Assembly: GCF_001411495.1 (NCBI RefSeq)
Contig: NZ_CP012984.1
Location: 1-64,000 of the forward strand
Direction: 5' to 3'
From: Burkholderia cepacia ATCC 25416
GTDB lineage: Bacteria > Pseudomonadota > Gammaproteobacteria > Burkholderiales > Burkholderiaceae
Length of the DNA: 64,000 bases
Shown here: positions 32,995 through 43,294 of the stretch, in pieces
Numbering within the stretch: position 1 is the stretch's first letter
Layout of the letters: every line of letters begins with the position of its first letter
Notes under the pieces: generated by a model
Databases searched by the model: none
What the model was told of the DNA's origin: nothing
Seen by the model: the letters and a program-made list of their open reading frames with translations, nothing else
Translations under genes and position numbers: made by a program

Positions 32995-35900
32995 ATGAAA
33001 ACGAATACGAATACGAAAAAACAGACACGTCGACCGGGAAAGTCTTCACAACGCAAGTCCTCTACCGAAGGAATGGCCAAATCGGCCGCGAGTTCAGCGT
33101 CGACTGGAGGGCAGGGAGTCACATTCGAAAATCGTGCCCAGGCTGTCAAGCTGATCCACATGTGTTTAGGTGCGCCTTCCCCGGGAATTGCTGAAGGGTG
33201 GGTCATCGCAGAACTGCGCTTCCAGGCACGCGCGCATGGACCGCAAACGGACGATCTGGTTTGCACAGTCGAGAACTCGGCGGGTCACCGGCATCGCGTG
33301 TTCTTCCAAATGAAATCAGGACTGACCGCAAGACGGTCGACCAAAGCTTTCCAAGATGCAGTCGGGGGGGCTTGGCTTGACTATCAGCAACCGGAGCTGT
33401 TCTCAAGAGGCAAGGATCGCATCGTTATCGTTCATGATGCCGACGGGCGTCATCACATGAGCGGTGCGACCGCAGTTGCGAAGGCGGCAAGCCTGTCGCT
33501 GTCGAGTCGAGAGTGGCTCGAAAAAATCGATGCGGTCGGGGTTAGCAATGCACTGAAGCGAAACGCCGTCTCTGCATTCAAAACCGTTGTCGCGAGTTTT
33601 GCGCGAAGACCGATTGACGACGAGGAACTCTACACGTTCCTTCAACATGTGAGCTTCCTCGCGCATGACTTAAAGGAAGACGGCACTCCCGAGCACGTGC
33701 AACTCGTCAACCTGATTCGCTCGAGTTTGCTGTCCAGTGGCTACACTGCCGATCCCAATCACGTCTGGTCGAAGTTTGTGACATCGTGTATGTCACTCAA
33801 TGCGAGCGCAGGCGGGATAGCGCTCGATTCCTTGGCCGAGGTGATTGGCGATGACCTCGCTCGCGCGTTCAAGATCATCCGCGACGCAAGCGCTCAACAA
33901 TACACTCTCGGCGCGCATGCTGGTGCGTGGAATCACGGCACTTCTCCCGTTGGCGTGGCAGTCGGTATCTCAACGGCGACGCTACCGACGGGCAATACGG
34001 GAGGTCAAAGTGCGATTCCTGCCTCGCGCGAATCATCCGAAAACAAGCTCATCTCCCGACAGCTCGATCAACTCAATACTCGAATTCGGGAAGGCCGGTA
34101 CCGAGATGCGCTGAATGACCTCGGAAAGCTCGGCGAGGATCTGGAACCGTTCGATGCGCATCAGCGCGCGCGTTGGTACCTCATGCGCGGGACATGCCGC
34201 TTCAATCTCGACCGTGACCAGGACGCCGCGGCTGATTTTCTAAAGGCAGCTGCCTTGTGCGATGACGACGACAAGCTCGCCGCTGCACGGGTGCGCGGTT
34301 TGTTGCTAGCGAACGATTTCGCGGCGGCGGAAAAGGCTGGCCACGAGGCGCTCGAGCGATTCCCGCAGTCGCTTTCGGTCTGGTTAATCGCCAAAAACGC
34401 GGAATTGGTGCGAGGCGGGTCGCTAGCGGAGGACGCGATTCCTTGTGAGTACCGCCAAGAGGCCGACGCGTTTCAACTGGTTGCCTTTAGCCGCTACCGA
34501 GCCGGAGATATCAATGGAGCAGCCGCGGCAGCTCGAAAGGCGTTGGACCTTCAAGACGTAAGCTTCTTCAACAGGGATAGGGCGCTGGGATATACGCTTG
34601 AGTGGGTGGCGGCTAGTCCGCTCAACATCGCCTTTCGCATGCTTGACACGGCGGAGTTGAATGCGCTGGGCGACGTAGCAGCGGCGTTCGAGCCGCGGCA
34701 CGAAAAGCTGTGGACGGTCCAGTCAACAGCGACACTGAAAGCGACGGTGGTCAACCTTGGCTACGTCTATGTCCTTTTGAAGCGGACCAACGACGCCTTA
34801 GATCTGCTGCGTGAGGCGCGCGCGAGATCGATAGACGGGTCGGAATTTATCCGTTTGGAGATCGAGGCCCATCGCGGCGGTGGTGATATCGACCGCGCTT
34901 TGGAGGTTGGGCTGTCCTCACTCCACGCGATGCCCGCCGATGCCCTGGTCACATTCGCTCAGACATGTGCAAATGTAGGAAAACTCGAACCGATTGAGCG
35001 AGCAATCGAGGCTGCGGCTAACTTGCCGACCGATTGCGAACGCGCGGTCGAATCGATCAGAGTATTGCTGTGGCAAGCGCTTGCGAAGGACGGACGTCAC
35101 GATGAGGTTATGAAACAGCTAGAAGCCCAGGACCTATCGACATCGACGTCTATTGCTGCGATTGCGGTCGGATCGGACATGCTTCGTCGCGCCGGCCGCT
35201 TGGAGCGGGCAGATAGTCTGCTCGCCCGCGCGGCCACACTCGTGAACCAAACGGGCGTAGAGCAGGAGCGCTATATGTTAGCGATGGCCTATTTCCAAGC
35301 TGGACGATTTGAGGAATGTGCCGAGATATACGCTGCGATGCTAAGGTCCGGGGTGCACAGTGAGCTTCATAGCGATCTGCTATTTTGCTACATGCGCCTC
35401 GGTGCGTATGCGAAGGCCCGGCAACTTCTCGACTCCCTTCACGAGAGCTGGATCGAAAACGACGGTGCGCGGCACTTGGCCATGGAACTCGGTCAGGAAG
35501 TCGGCGATTGGGCGTTGCTCAAGCAGCTCTCATTGGTTCAACTGAGGCACTACCCCGGCCAAGCGATGAGTTGGTTGTTTCGGCTGACCACGGCCGCTCG
35601 GGACTCGGATGGGGAGCTTTTGTCCGTGCTGGATCAAATTCCCGAGTTGCTCGAAGGCACCTCTCGAGAGTTGACACAAATTGCCACATGTGAAATGAGT
35701 CATGGATTCGAGGAACGCGGCCTCCGACGTCTCTATCGCATGCGCCGGTTGAATATGGCGGACGTCGATGTGGCGGCAGCGCACTTGGCCGGCCATCTCG
35801 CCGTACACAAAGCGCTGCCGCACCTCGAAGTTAGTCGACCCGTGATCGAGGAGGGGACTTACTTTACGGTGGTCGACAATGCGGGGCGACCCTTTACCCG

Positions 35901-37497
35901 AGCTGTCGATCCTATCGGGTTCGACGGACTTCCAGATGCCGACGAATTCCGTTCCGCGTCATCAACGGACGTTGCCCCTTTTATTGGCGCAATTGTTGGA
36001 AGCGAGGTCGCCGTTGCTCAAACATTCGATGAGCCGAAGGTGTTCAAGGTAGTGACGATCGGATCGGCGTATCGTCGCCTGCTCGACACCACCCATGAAA
36101 TGCTGAAGGGCTCAATTACCCAGTCATCCTACGTTTCGGTAATCAACCTGCCCGAAGACGAACACGGGGCTCTGGATTTTTCCCAGTTGAAGGCGCAGCT
36201 CCACCGAAGCTCGGAAGTCGGTCGACAAATCATGGAGGGGTATCGAAAGGCTCCTTTTACTATCGGAGGGGTGTGCCGAATGATGGGGCGCGGCGTTGTC
36301 GACGCAGTCTGTGGATGGCCCAACCAAGAAGCAAAGTTGGATGTCGGCGGTGGCTCGGAGGCACATCGTGCCGAAGCGGAAAGTTTGTTGTCTCGGAGCG
36401 ATGCGGGTTATGTCATTGATGCCGCGACTTTGATCGAACTGGGGCGGCTCGACTGCCTACACGCATTGTCGAGCCTCCCGAAGCTATATTGTTCGACGAA
36501 GACCTATGGGCTTCTACGTGATGAGCTTGAGGAGTCACAGCGCGTGCGCGCCTCAGGTACCGCGATCGAACACAATGGCGAACTGGCGATCGTCGAAGTG
36601 ACTGAGCAAGACTGGGGTCGACGCACCGCAATGTTGCAGGACGTGGTTGACGCGATCGATACGTACTGTGAAGTTCGACCGTCATACGGCCCGGCAGATT
36701 GGCACCGAGCCCCACAGGGGTTTCGCGACGTCATTTCGACCGAGGAGGCGGCAACATTAGCGCTGGGCATGGAGCTGGACGCAACTTTGCTGTGTCTGGA
36801 CGCGAGACTGCGGTTGATTGGGGCAAGTTTCGGACTCGCGGGCGTATGGCCGCAAGCGCTCCTTGCATCGTGCAGAGCGTCAGGCCGAATGCGTGATCGG
36901 GAATACTCGGCGGCATGCATGAAAATGTTCTGGAGTGGTCGTAACTTCATCTCGTTGACGGCCGACGACTTGATCAGTGCACTCTACCAAGGCACGGAAT
37001 GGGCCCGCGCCACAGTCACTTCGCTTCGAACACATCTGGCGGAGGACGACATTGACTTCGGTTCTGCGCTCCGCGTGTCCTTGGATTTTCTCAGTAAATT
37101 GACCAACTCGGGGCGCGGGCAATTTGGCTTTCTGATCGAAGTGACCGAATTTGTCATCGGAGGACTGGCGCGACATAGGCGTTGCCCGGAGAATCTGGCG
37201 GAGACTGCCAAGAACGCATTGCAGAGCGCACCAGCAATTCGCGCTCAAGGCGAAGCCGCACTCGAGTTGCTATTTGGCGTTATTGAAAATGCGTGTGCAC
37301 GAGCGCGAACCGAGGCGACGGCATTAGAGTTCAAAGGACAGATTCTCTATTGCAGCGCGCCACCTTGGTTGTTGAACGGGCTAAGCTCGCATGACGCTGC
37401 AGTCCTACGCAATGTCGCTTCAGACGAAATGCCGGTGGAGGACGTTGGCACGTTTGACCACAATTCAACGTCGGGAATCGATATAGAGAGCGAGTAA
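32995..37497 (+). CDS. Predicted nuclease-TPR-GreAB-C-like-PIN conflict protein (1500 aa)
   Basis: N-terminus (about 45-210): a REase-like fold with FENRAQAVKLI, a Glu near 71 (VIAELRF), TDDLVCTV near 85 and FFQMKSG near 104, the E/D...QxK pattern of PD-(D/E)xK enzymes such as the DUF4297/Cap4 group. About 350-940: TPR-like helical repeats (YRDALNDLGKLGEDLEPFDA; RAGDINGAAAAARKALDLQD and many more). About 950-1060: a beta-rich segment (TVVDNAGRPFTRAVDPIGFD) resembling the GreA/GreB C-terminal fold. About 1138-1290: a PIN-like domain (YVIDAATLIELGRL; STEEAATLALGMELDATLLCLDARLRL). This resembles TPR-GreAB-C-PIN conflict systems, here with an added nuclease domain. Domain calls are by eye. Likely a phage-sensing RNase/DNase. 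Confidence 0.7.
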   Translation: MKTNTNTKKQTRRPGKSSQRKSSTEGMAKSAASSASTGGQGVTFENRAQAVKLIHMCLGAPSPGIAEGWVIAELRFQARAHGPQTDDLVCTVENSAGHRHRVFFQMKSGLTARRSTKAFQDAVGGAWLDYQQPELFSRGKDRIVIVHDADGRHHMSGATAVAKAASLSLSSREWLEKIDAVGVSNALKRNAVSAFKTVVASFARRPIDDEELYTFLQHVSFLAHDLKEDGTPEHVQLVNLIRSSLLSSGYTADPNHVWSKFVTSCMSLNASAGGIALDSLAEVIGDDLARAFKIIRDASAQQYTLGAHAGAWNHGTSPVGVAVGISTATLPTGNTGGQSAIPASRESSENKLISRQLDQLNTRIREGRYRDALNDLGKLGEDLEPFDAHQRARWYLMRGTCRFNLDRDQDAAADFLKAAALCDDDDKLAAARVRGLLLANDFAAAEKAGHEALERFPQSLSVWLIAKNAELVRGGSLAEDAIPCEYRQEADAFQLVAFSRYRAGDINGAAAAARKALDLQDVSFFNRDRALGYTLEWVAASPLNIAFRMLDTAELNALGDVAAAFEPRHEKLWTVQSTATLKATVVNLGYVYVLLKRTNDALDLLREARARSIDGSEFIRLEIEAHRGGGDIDRALEVGLSSLHAMPADALVTFAQTCANVGKLEPIERAIEAAANLPTDCERAVESIRVLLWQALAKDGRHDEVMKQLEAQDLSTSTSIAAIAVGSDMLRRAGRLERADSLLARAATLVNQTGVEQERYMLAMAYFQAGRFEECAEIYAAMLRSGVHSELHSDLLFCYMRLGAYAKARQLLDSLHESWIENDGARHLAMELGQEVGDWALLKQLSLVQLRHYPGQAMSWLFRLTTAARDSDGELLSVLDQIPELLEGTSRELTQIATCEMSHGFEERGLRRLYRMRRLNMADVDVAAAHLAGHLAVHKALPHLEVSRPVIEEGTYFTVVDNAGRPFTRAVDPIGFDGLPDADEFRSASSTDVAPFIGAIVGSEVAVAQTFDEPKVFKVVTIGSAYRRLLDTTHEMLKGSITQSSYVSVINLPEDEHGALDFSQLKAQLHRSSEVGRQIMEGYRKAPFTIGGVCRMMGRGVVDAVCGWPNQEAKLDVGGGSEAHRAEAESLLSRSDAGYVIDAATLIELGRLDCLHALSSLPKLYCSTKTYGLLRDELEESQRVRASGTAIEHNGELAIVEVTEQDWGRRTAMLQDVVDAIDTYCEVRPSYGPADWHRAPQGFRDVISTEEAATLALGMELDATLLCLDARLRLIGASFGLAGVWPQALLASCRASGRMRDREYSAACMKMFWSGRNFISLTADDLISALYQGTEWARATVTSLRTHLAEDDIDFGSALRVSLDFLSKLTNSGRGQFGFLIEVTEFVIGGLARHRRCPENLAETAKNALQSAPAIRAQGEAALELLFGVIENACARARTEATALEFKGQILYCSAPPWLLNGLSSHDAAVLRNVASDEMPVEDVGTFDHNSTSGIDIESE

Positions 37498-38049
37498 CCG
37501 CGAACGCGGAGAAGATCACTCTCTGTTTGACGGTTCGCGGCGTTCGCTGCGAGCACGTCTGTTTCTCCGGAAGCTGACGCAGTTTGATGGCGCATCGGCC
37601 ATCGCGTCGCCAGGTACTTCTATGGCCTACATGGCAACCTGATCCTGCGTGGGCAGATAGAGCGCGCGCTCGAGGCGGCCGAGGCGGCCGAGGCGGACCT
37701 GATCGTATTACCTGAGCACCACTACTAGGCGCTTCGGCGCTGGAGAGACGACCAATACGGATTTTGAACGAAACAGGAAATTCCTGCACATGGTCGGTAC
37801 GCCGATACTGGCCGCCGGCGTCGCGCTCGGCCATGGGCTTCTACCGTGGCTGGGATAAATTCAGGTCACGATAGTGAATTTGGGCGTTTTAGCGGAAGTG
37901 CCAGCGGGCATCGCTGCAGACCACAATGATCTACTTGACCGCAGAACAACTGCGGCTCAAATTCGTATCGACAATAGGACGACTGCTTTGCTCGCCGTCG
38001 ACGGGCCGCGCGGAGCGTCCACGATAATCAAGAATAAGGAATAACTGAA
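37498..38049. other. Intergenic region with decayed coding scraps
   Basis: No intact gene in about 550 bases. A plus-frame scrap near 37600-37727 reads ARYFYGLHGNLILRGQIERA and ends at a stop. A second scrap near 37787-37858 ends in a hydrophobic HMVGTPILAAGVALGHGLLP tail. Both look like remnants of lost genes. AAGGA at 38036-38040 is the ribosome site of the next gene. Confidence 0.5.
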
Positions 38050-41000
38050 TTGACACTCCGATTCTCTGACGACGGCCCCGCGTTTCCTAACGATCTTGTG
38101 GACCGCATGCTCGCTGGCGAAGTCGTGCTTCTTTGTGGCGCGGGTGTCAGCGCACCTCAGTTGCCGACGTTTGGAGGCCTCGTCACCCAGGTCTACGAAC
38201 GTGTCGGCGTCGTGCCAACCAAAGCGGAGTCGCTCGCTATCGAGCACTGGCGATACGAGGAGGCACTCGGCGCCGTGGCGCGTCGCCTCGTCAATCCGCA
38301 GCGAATTCATGAGGAGGTAGCAGATATTCTCGCTTCGGCGAAAGCGGATTTGCAGCACCACAAGACGTTGCTTCGACTATCGCGGGCCAGCGATAACAGA
38401 TTGCTGCTCGTCACAACCAACTTCGAAGGTCTTTTCGAGCGCGCGCTAGATGAGGTTGAAGGAATTGGGAGCGGGAAGATTTGGAGTCTGGCAGGGCAGG
38501 CGTTGCCTCCGCCCGGCACGGATGGATGTCACGGTATCGTTCATCTGCACGGCCGGATCCGGGACGCTGTTGTAGGCCTCGAGGCTACGCCGCTTGTGCT
38601 TACAAGCGCCGAATACGGTGACGCCTACATGCGGTCGGGTTGGGCGTCACGCTTTCTATTTGACCTTGTACGGTGCAAGACACTCGTCCTTGTTGGGTAC
38701 AGCGCCAACGACGCGCCGGTTCGATATTTTCTGAACCTGATGGAAGGCGACAGGGACCGGTTCGACGATCTGCGATCGGTCTACGCGCTCGACTCCTACC
38801 AACATGACGCCGCGGAGACGGAAGCACGCTGGGACACAATCGCGGTCGTGCCGATCCCCTACCGGAAGCGGCGTGATGATGGTAACGCACACAATGCACT
38901 TTGGGAGGATCTTGGCCAACTGGCCGATCTGGTCGAGCGACCGCGGCTCGCACGCCGCGAACGAGCCAAGATTTTCGCCAGATCATTCGCTTCAGTTACC
39001 GCAACTGAACGCGAGGAGGCCGAATGGCTGCTCAAGGGAAAGAGCGACTTGTGGGATGTGGTGGCAGCGACGGTCGGGGATCCAGAGTGGTTCGAGTATT
39101 TCAACGCGTCCGGACTCTGGAAGCCTGATGATGCGCCGAAGATCATTGCGAACTGGTGCTTCCAAGCGCTGACCGAGCGAAAGCGCCTCGAGACCGCAAT
39201 TCACTGGCAAAGCAGACTCGGTCGGTTATTTACCGACGGCGTGCGCCTTGCCCTCGCGCTGCAGAAGGTGCCACAGCCGTGGGCGCGGGCGTGGAAGGTG
39301 CTCGCGCAGATGCCGCCAAAGCGTCATGACGTGATCATGCATCATTTCAGACTCGCGCAGGCGCTGGAAGGGCCGATTCATGACGATCAGGATTTACGGA
39401 ATGCGGTCAAGGCGATCACGCCCCAGGTCGAGCTCAAGGCGCGGTGGTGGCCGACCGGGGAAAGTGCTCGGCAGGCGCCAAAGGTGCTTCGCGATATTGT
39501 TACCGTGTCGCTTTCCCTCGACGATCCGTCCGACATGGACAGAGTTGTGAGCGCAGTACTTCAGGTAAAGGGGCGCGAGCACAGGCTAGCCGAGCTATGC
39601 AATGGCGCGCTGTCAGATGTTATCGCCGCCGCAGTTGAGCTGGATATCGTCAATTCCGAATGGGATGCACTGGATGGGAATGTGCCAGCCGTCGAGGCGC
39701 ACGACCAGAACCAGTATCACGACGGATGCGTCCATTTGTGCGTCGTACTCTCGGCGCTCATCGCGAGACTCACACCGGTGGATCCGGAATACGCTCGCTC
39801 GCTGGCGCAATCATGGAAGCGTATGCCCGGCCTCCTAGGTCTGCGAATGTGGGTCAACGCGCTAAGGCTCACACCGCTTTTCACTGCCGATGAAGCGGCT
39901 TCCGGGATTCTCGAACTGCCGGAGAAGGCTTTCTGGTATATCAACCGGGAACTGGTTTTGGCAATGCGAGAACGACTCGGCGAAGCCCAAGAAGGGGCGG
40001 TCGCGAAGATTGTCTCGCGTATTCTCAGGGAGTCGCCCTCACTTTATCAGGACTACCCGGTCGAGGGTGCCGACTGGCGTCCGCAGGCGAAAGACTACCG
40101 GGTTTGGCTGATGCTAACCGCGATCCGGCTTGCTGGCGTGTTGCCAGCTGAGGGGCTCGCAGAACTGGACGCTATCGCGTTACGTTACCCTTTCATCACC
40201 GGCGATTATGAGGAAGCCGATCTATTTGGAAGCTATTCAACCGGAGTGCATTCAGTACAGGGTGACCCGGCTCCGCTGATCGACGCCGAGCCCGATGACA
40301 GACTTCGCGTCGCGCGGACGTTACGTAACGATCGCGACTTTTCGTCCAGATTGAGTTGGTCCACGTACTGCGCAGCACAACCGGCCGCGGCGTTTGAGCT
40401 CCTGAATGCAGCGGCACTCTCGAACGAGAACCTCGACCTCTGGAACGATTTTTTGGAGGCGCTCACGACGCTAACGGTGGTGAGAACCGAGGTGAAGCCG
40501 GACACAATGGGCCTTGTTCGCCGGGCATTTGATCGCCTTTGCGCCGCTGAAGATGACTTTGTAGCTCCCCTGTTGTCCGCGCTGAGCTATTTGCTCAGGG
40601 CATATACAAAGGTTTCGGAACGATACTGCGCGGGCCAGTGGTGGGACCGATTGTGGAGACTCTGCGAACAACACGAGGAACCCCTTGCGGAAGACGACGC
40701 CGGTAGGTTTTACGACCGGCTGATCAATCGTGCGTCAGGACGACTCGCGGAGCTTCTGCTACTCAGGTTCGACCACCGCAACGCGAATGGTGCAATTGCC
40801 GGGGATGACCGTCAACGGCTCGCGGTGGTAATCGGGTCCGACACAGCGGCCGGATGGTTCGGACGTGGTGCGTGCGCATACAACGCGGGCTTTATCCTAC
40901 ATACGGATTGGAGGCTTGCGTTGGGACCGCTCAGGGAACGACTGTCCCGTGATGACAGCGAGGGTATTGCGCTACGATCGGTGCTGCTGGGTGGCGCCCC

Positions 41001-41658
41001 GCTGTCGTTCGCCGCGACGCGGGCCTACAAGCGCCCGCTGTTCAAGGCGGCGATCGAGGCAGGTACGACCACCGGACATTCCGCCGTGCACGTTGCTTCC
41101 AGGTTTCTGCATCCTCTGGTTAGCTGGCGGATGAGTCCGGGCACCGGGAAGCCGCCTATTTCCACGGAAGAGGTTCGCCGCCTCCTATACAGTGCGTCGC
41201 ATACCGTTCTCGCCGGCGCCGCGCAGTGCATGCGAATCTATGTTGCGCAGATTGGGCACTCGCCGGAGCGCACCTGGCGCGCTTTTGTCGGTCCGATCTT
41301 TCATGCGGTCTGGCCACGCGAGGCGCGGTTTAAGCGAGCGTCAGTTTCGAGCGACCTTGCCGCGCTGTGCGTCGGCACCGGAGCGGTGTTCGAAGAAGCA
41401 TTCTTGAGTATCCGCCATTTTCTAACGCCACTGGATGGCGGTGGTTACGCAGTATCGCAGCTTGAGGAGTCCTCGATGGAAGGCACTGGAGCCCATGCCT
41501 GTTTGCAGTTCCTTTGGATCCTACTGGGTCCGGGGGCCAGCGGCCGTTCAACGGAATTGGCAACGATACTCGATAAGCTCGTCGCGATATCTCCCCGGCT
41601 CGAAGTCGACAGACGACTGCAGTGGCTGGAACAAAACCGAGCGATACGTTTTGAATGA
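38050..41658 (+). CDS. SIR2-domain protein, candidate NADase defence effector (1202 aa)
   Basis: Residues about 15-290 form a SIR2-like domain: LLCGAGVSAPQLPTFGGL near 29, LLLVTTNFEGLFERALDEVE near 118, IVHLHGR near 163 and LVLVGYSANDAPVRYFLNL near 213. These correspond to the NAD-binding GAG, TxN and GYSxxD motifs of anti-phage SIR2 proteins. The remaining 900 residues are helical without a recognised motif and could be the phage-sensing part, as in DSR-type single-gene systems. I infer NAD+ depletion on infection. The TTG start at 38050 is favoured by AAGGA eight bases upstream. A HerA or STAND partner is not adjacent. Confidence 0.8.
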   Translation: MTLRFSDDGPAFPNDLVDRMLAGEVVLLCGAGVSAPQLPTFGGLVTQVYERVGVVPTKAESLAIEHWRYEEALGAVARRLVNPQRIHEEVADILASAKADLQHHKTLLRLSRASDNRLLLVTTNFEGLFERALDEVEGIGSGKIWSLAGQALPPPGTDGCHGIVHLHGRIRDAVVGLEATPLVLTSAEYGDAYMRSGWASRFLFDLVRCKTLVLVGYSANDAPVRYFLNLMEGDRDRFDDLRSVYALDSYQHDAAETEARWDTIAVVPIPYRKRRDDGNAHNALWEDLGQLADLVERPRLARRERAKIFARSFASVTATEREEAEWLLKGKSDLWDVVAATVGDPEWFEYFNASGLWKPDDAPKIIANWCFQALTERKRLETAIHWQSRLGRLFTDGVRLALALQKVPQPWARAWKVLAQMPPKRHDVIMHHFRLAQALEGPIHDDQDLRNAVKAITPQVELKARWWPTGESARQAPKVLRDIVTVSLSLDDPSDMDRVVSAVLQVKGREHRLAELCNGALSDVIAAAVELDIVNSEWDALDGNVPAVEAHDQNQYHDGCVHLCVVLSALIARLTPVDPEYARSLAQSWKRMPGLLGLRMWVNALRLTPLFTADEAASGILELPEKAFWYINRELVLAMRERLGEAQEGAVAKIVSRILRESPSLYQDYPVEGADWRPQAKDYRVWLMLTAIRLAGVLPAEGLAELDAIALRYPFITGDYEEADLFGSYSTGVHSVQGDPAPLIDAEPDDRLRVARTLRNDRDFSSRLSWSTYCAAQPAAAFELLNAAALSNENLDLWNDFLEALTTLTVVRTEVKPDTMGLVRRAFDRLCAAEDDFVAPLLSALSYLLRAYTKVSERYCAGQWWDRLWRLCEQHEEPLAEDDAGRFYDRLINRASGRLAELLLLRFDHRNANGAIAGDDRQRLAVVIGSDTAAGWFGRGACAYNAGFILHTDWRLALGPLRERLSRDDSEGIALRSVLLGGAPLSFAATRAYKRPLFKAAIEAGTTTGHSAVHVASRFLHPLVSWRMSPGTGKPPISTEEVRRLLYSASHTVLAGAAQCMRIYVAQIGHSPERTWRAFVGPIFHAVWPREARFKRASVSSDLAALCVGTGAVFEEAFLSIRHFLTPLDGGGYAVSQLEESSMEGTGAHACLQFLWILLGPGASGRSTELATILDKLVAISPRLEVDRRLQWLEQNRAIRFE

Positions 41659-41744
41659 AAGTTTGCGTGCGGAGGGTAGAGGCGGGAACCGGGAGTAAAG
41701 TCCGGCCCGGTTCGCACTGTACGGAGCAGTCCAGCATTCGGGTG

Positions 41745-42213
41745 TCACAAATTGAATGCTGGGCGACCCGTAGGGCATTCGTCCGTAAGGGCACGCGGCC
41801 GCTGTCGCCGTCCTCGATGCCAAGTCTGGGCTTGCCGCGGTCCGCGTGCGGCAGTCGACGGTCGCGGAATCTCGCTGACGACCGGCCCGCGGCTATTGCT
41901 TGAATCCGCGGCGATTGCAATCCGCTGCAAGCGAGTTATTCACGATTAATGGCATAAGACCTTGATCTATCGGCTCGGGATGGCTCGCGCGAGCGTCGAC
42001 TACCGATGTCACCTGTGCAACGGTCCTACCGGACAGACAGGTGTTGTAGAGTTCGTTGAACTCCGGGGTTGGCGCGAAAAAGCGGACGGTATCGAGTGCT
42101 CCAGCAACGTAGGTTTGCCGCTGCTCGACCGGAAGGTCCTTATACTGCTCCGGCGAGAAAGCTTGAGCTAGCTGGCTTCTCGGCGCCGCGGAGGCGGTAC
42201 AAATGACGCCTGC
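41745..42213 (-). pseudogene. 5'-truncated exported protein gene, possibly Rap1a/Tai-type
   Basis: On the minus strand, directly inside the transposon edge, the frame reads AGVICTASAAPRSQLAQAFS, PEQYKDLPVEQRQTYVAGAL, DTVRFFAPTPEFNELYNTCL and later HPEPIDQGLMPLIVNNSLQR. This looks like the hydrophobic end of a signal peptide followed by a small periplasmic domain similar to Rap1a/Tai immunity proteins. No start codon remains: the frame meets the transposon end at 42214 and then stops. The end beyond about 41890 has poor codon use. The family assignment is weak; the truncation is clear. Confidence 0.45.
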
Positions 42214-42501
42214 TGTAGGCGTTCATTATTAGCGCTAGCCGTGTTCAGAAACGTTGCTAGCGGAAATTCTCAAAGAAGCCTCGGCGAACAGGGACTTTTT
42301 GAAGCTTTCTGGCGGCTGCTTGGCCGTTGCGTTTCTGCAACAGAAACTTGGCCAATGTTCACTAACGTTGCTAGCACGTTGCACGTGTCGCGTGGATTGA
42401 TAGGGATCCATATGGCTTCGATGTAAGCACCCGGGGAAGTCATCTTGATCGCGTTAGGCGCGAAGGCGAGGATCGTGTCCATCTAAATTTTTAATGGACA
42501 G

Positions 42502-42897
42502 ATGTACACGATGGATGAGACCGAGGTGATGCAGGAGGTTGTGCAACCGACGCGACGTCGGCGGCACAGCAAGGAGTTCAAGGCACAGGTGATCCGTGCG
42601 GCGATGCAGCCAAACGTGTCGATCGCGGCGGTAGCGCTGCACTACCGCCTGAATGCCAACATGCTGCGAAGCTGGGTGGCCGCCCAGGAAGAACGGGATG
42701 CGGCCGAAGCTGCCCGCAAGTCGATGAGCGCGCCATCGGCAGAGTTTGTGCCGTTACAGCTTGAGACGTGCGGGGCTGCATCTGGGGCGACGGAGATCCA
42801 GATCGAGGTACGTCGGGGTGCGGCGACGGTGACCGTGCGTTGGCCGTTATCGTCGGCCAGTGATTGTGCGCTCTGGTTGCAGGGATGGCTGCGGTGA
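42502..42897 (+). CDS. tnpA: IS66 TnpA (OrfA) accessory protein
   Basis: A 131-residue HTH protein (RRHSKEFKAQVIRAAMQPNV, then IAAVALHYRLNANMLRSWVA) of the IS3/IS66 TnpA group, with the usual C-terminal beta region. It is required with TnpB and TnpC for IS66 transposition. A start at codon 4 is also possible. The stop overlaps the tnpB start. Confidence 0.92.
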   Translation: MYTMDETEVMQEVVQPTRRRRHSKEFKAQVIRAAMQPNVSIAAVALHYRLNANMLRSWVAAQEERDAAEAARKSMSAPSAEFVPLQLETCGAASGATEIQIEVRRGAATVTVRWPLSSASDCALWLQGWLR

Positions 42898-43229
42898 TCC
42901 GCATCGACGCGATATGGCTGGCGACCGAACCGCTGGATATGCGTGCCGGCGCCGATACGATTCTGGCGCGTGTGGTGAAGGTGTTCGGCGCAGCGCGCCC
43001 TCACCATGCTTACCTGTTCGCCAACAAGCATTCGACGCGCATGAAGGTACTCGTCTATGACGGCTTCGGAATCTGGCTGGCTGCGCGTCGTCTGAACAAG
43101 GGCCGGTTCGTCTGGACGAACGGCCACGAAGCAATCGCCGTCGCGTTGAATCCCGAACAGTTGCGGGCGCTCGTGACGGGGCTGCCGTGGCAGACCCTGA
43201 CGCACGATCACGTCATCTGCGTGGTGTAA
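42894..43229 (+). CDS. tnpB: IS66 TnpB (OrfB) accessory protein
   Basis: The 111-residue IS66 OrfB protein: IDAIWLATEPLDMRAGADTI, then YLFANKHSTRMKVLVYDGFG and a C-terminal ALNPEQLRALVTGLPWQ. The GTG start at 42894 overlaps the tnpA TGA by four bases, the usual IS66 coupling; an ATG at 42885 is an alternative. Confidence 0.92.
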   Translation: MIRIDAIWLATEPLDMRAGADTILARVVKVFGAARPHHAYLFANKHSTRMKVLVYDGFGIWLAARRLNKGRFVWTNGHEAIAVALNPEQLRALVTGLPWQTLTHDHVICVV

Positions 43230-43294
43230 CGCGTCGTCGGTGCCGTAAACAGTTTCGCTTCCGTGGCGGTGCCGGCTCTGGCAGACTGGGCCGT

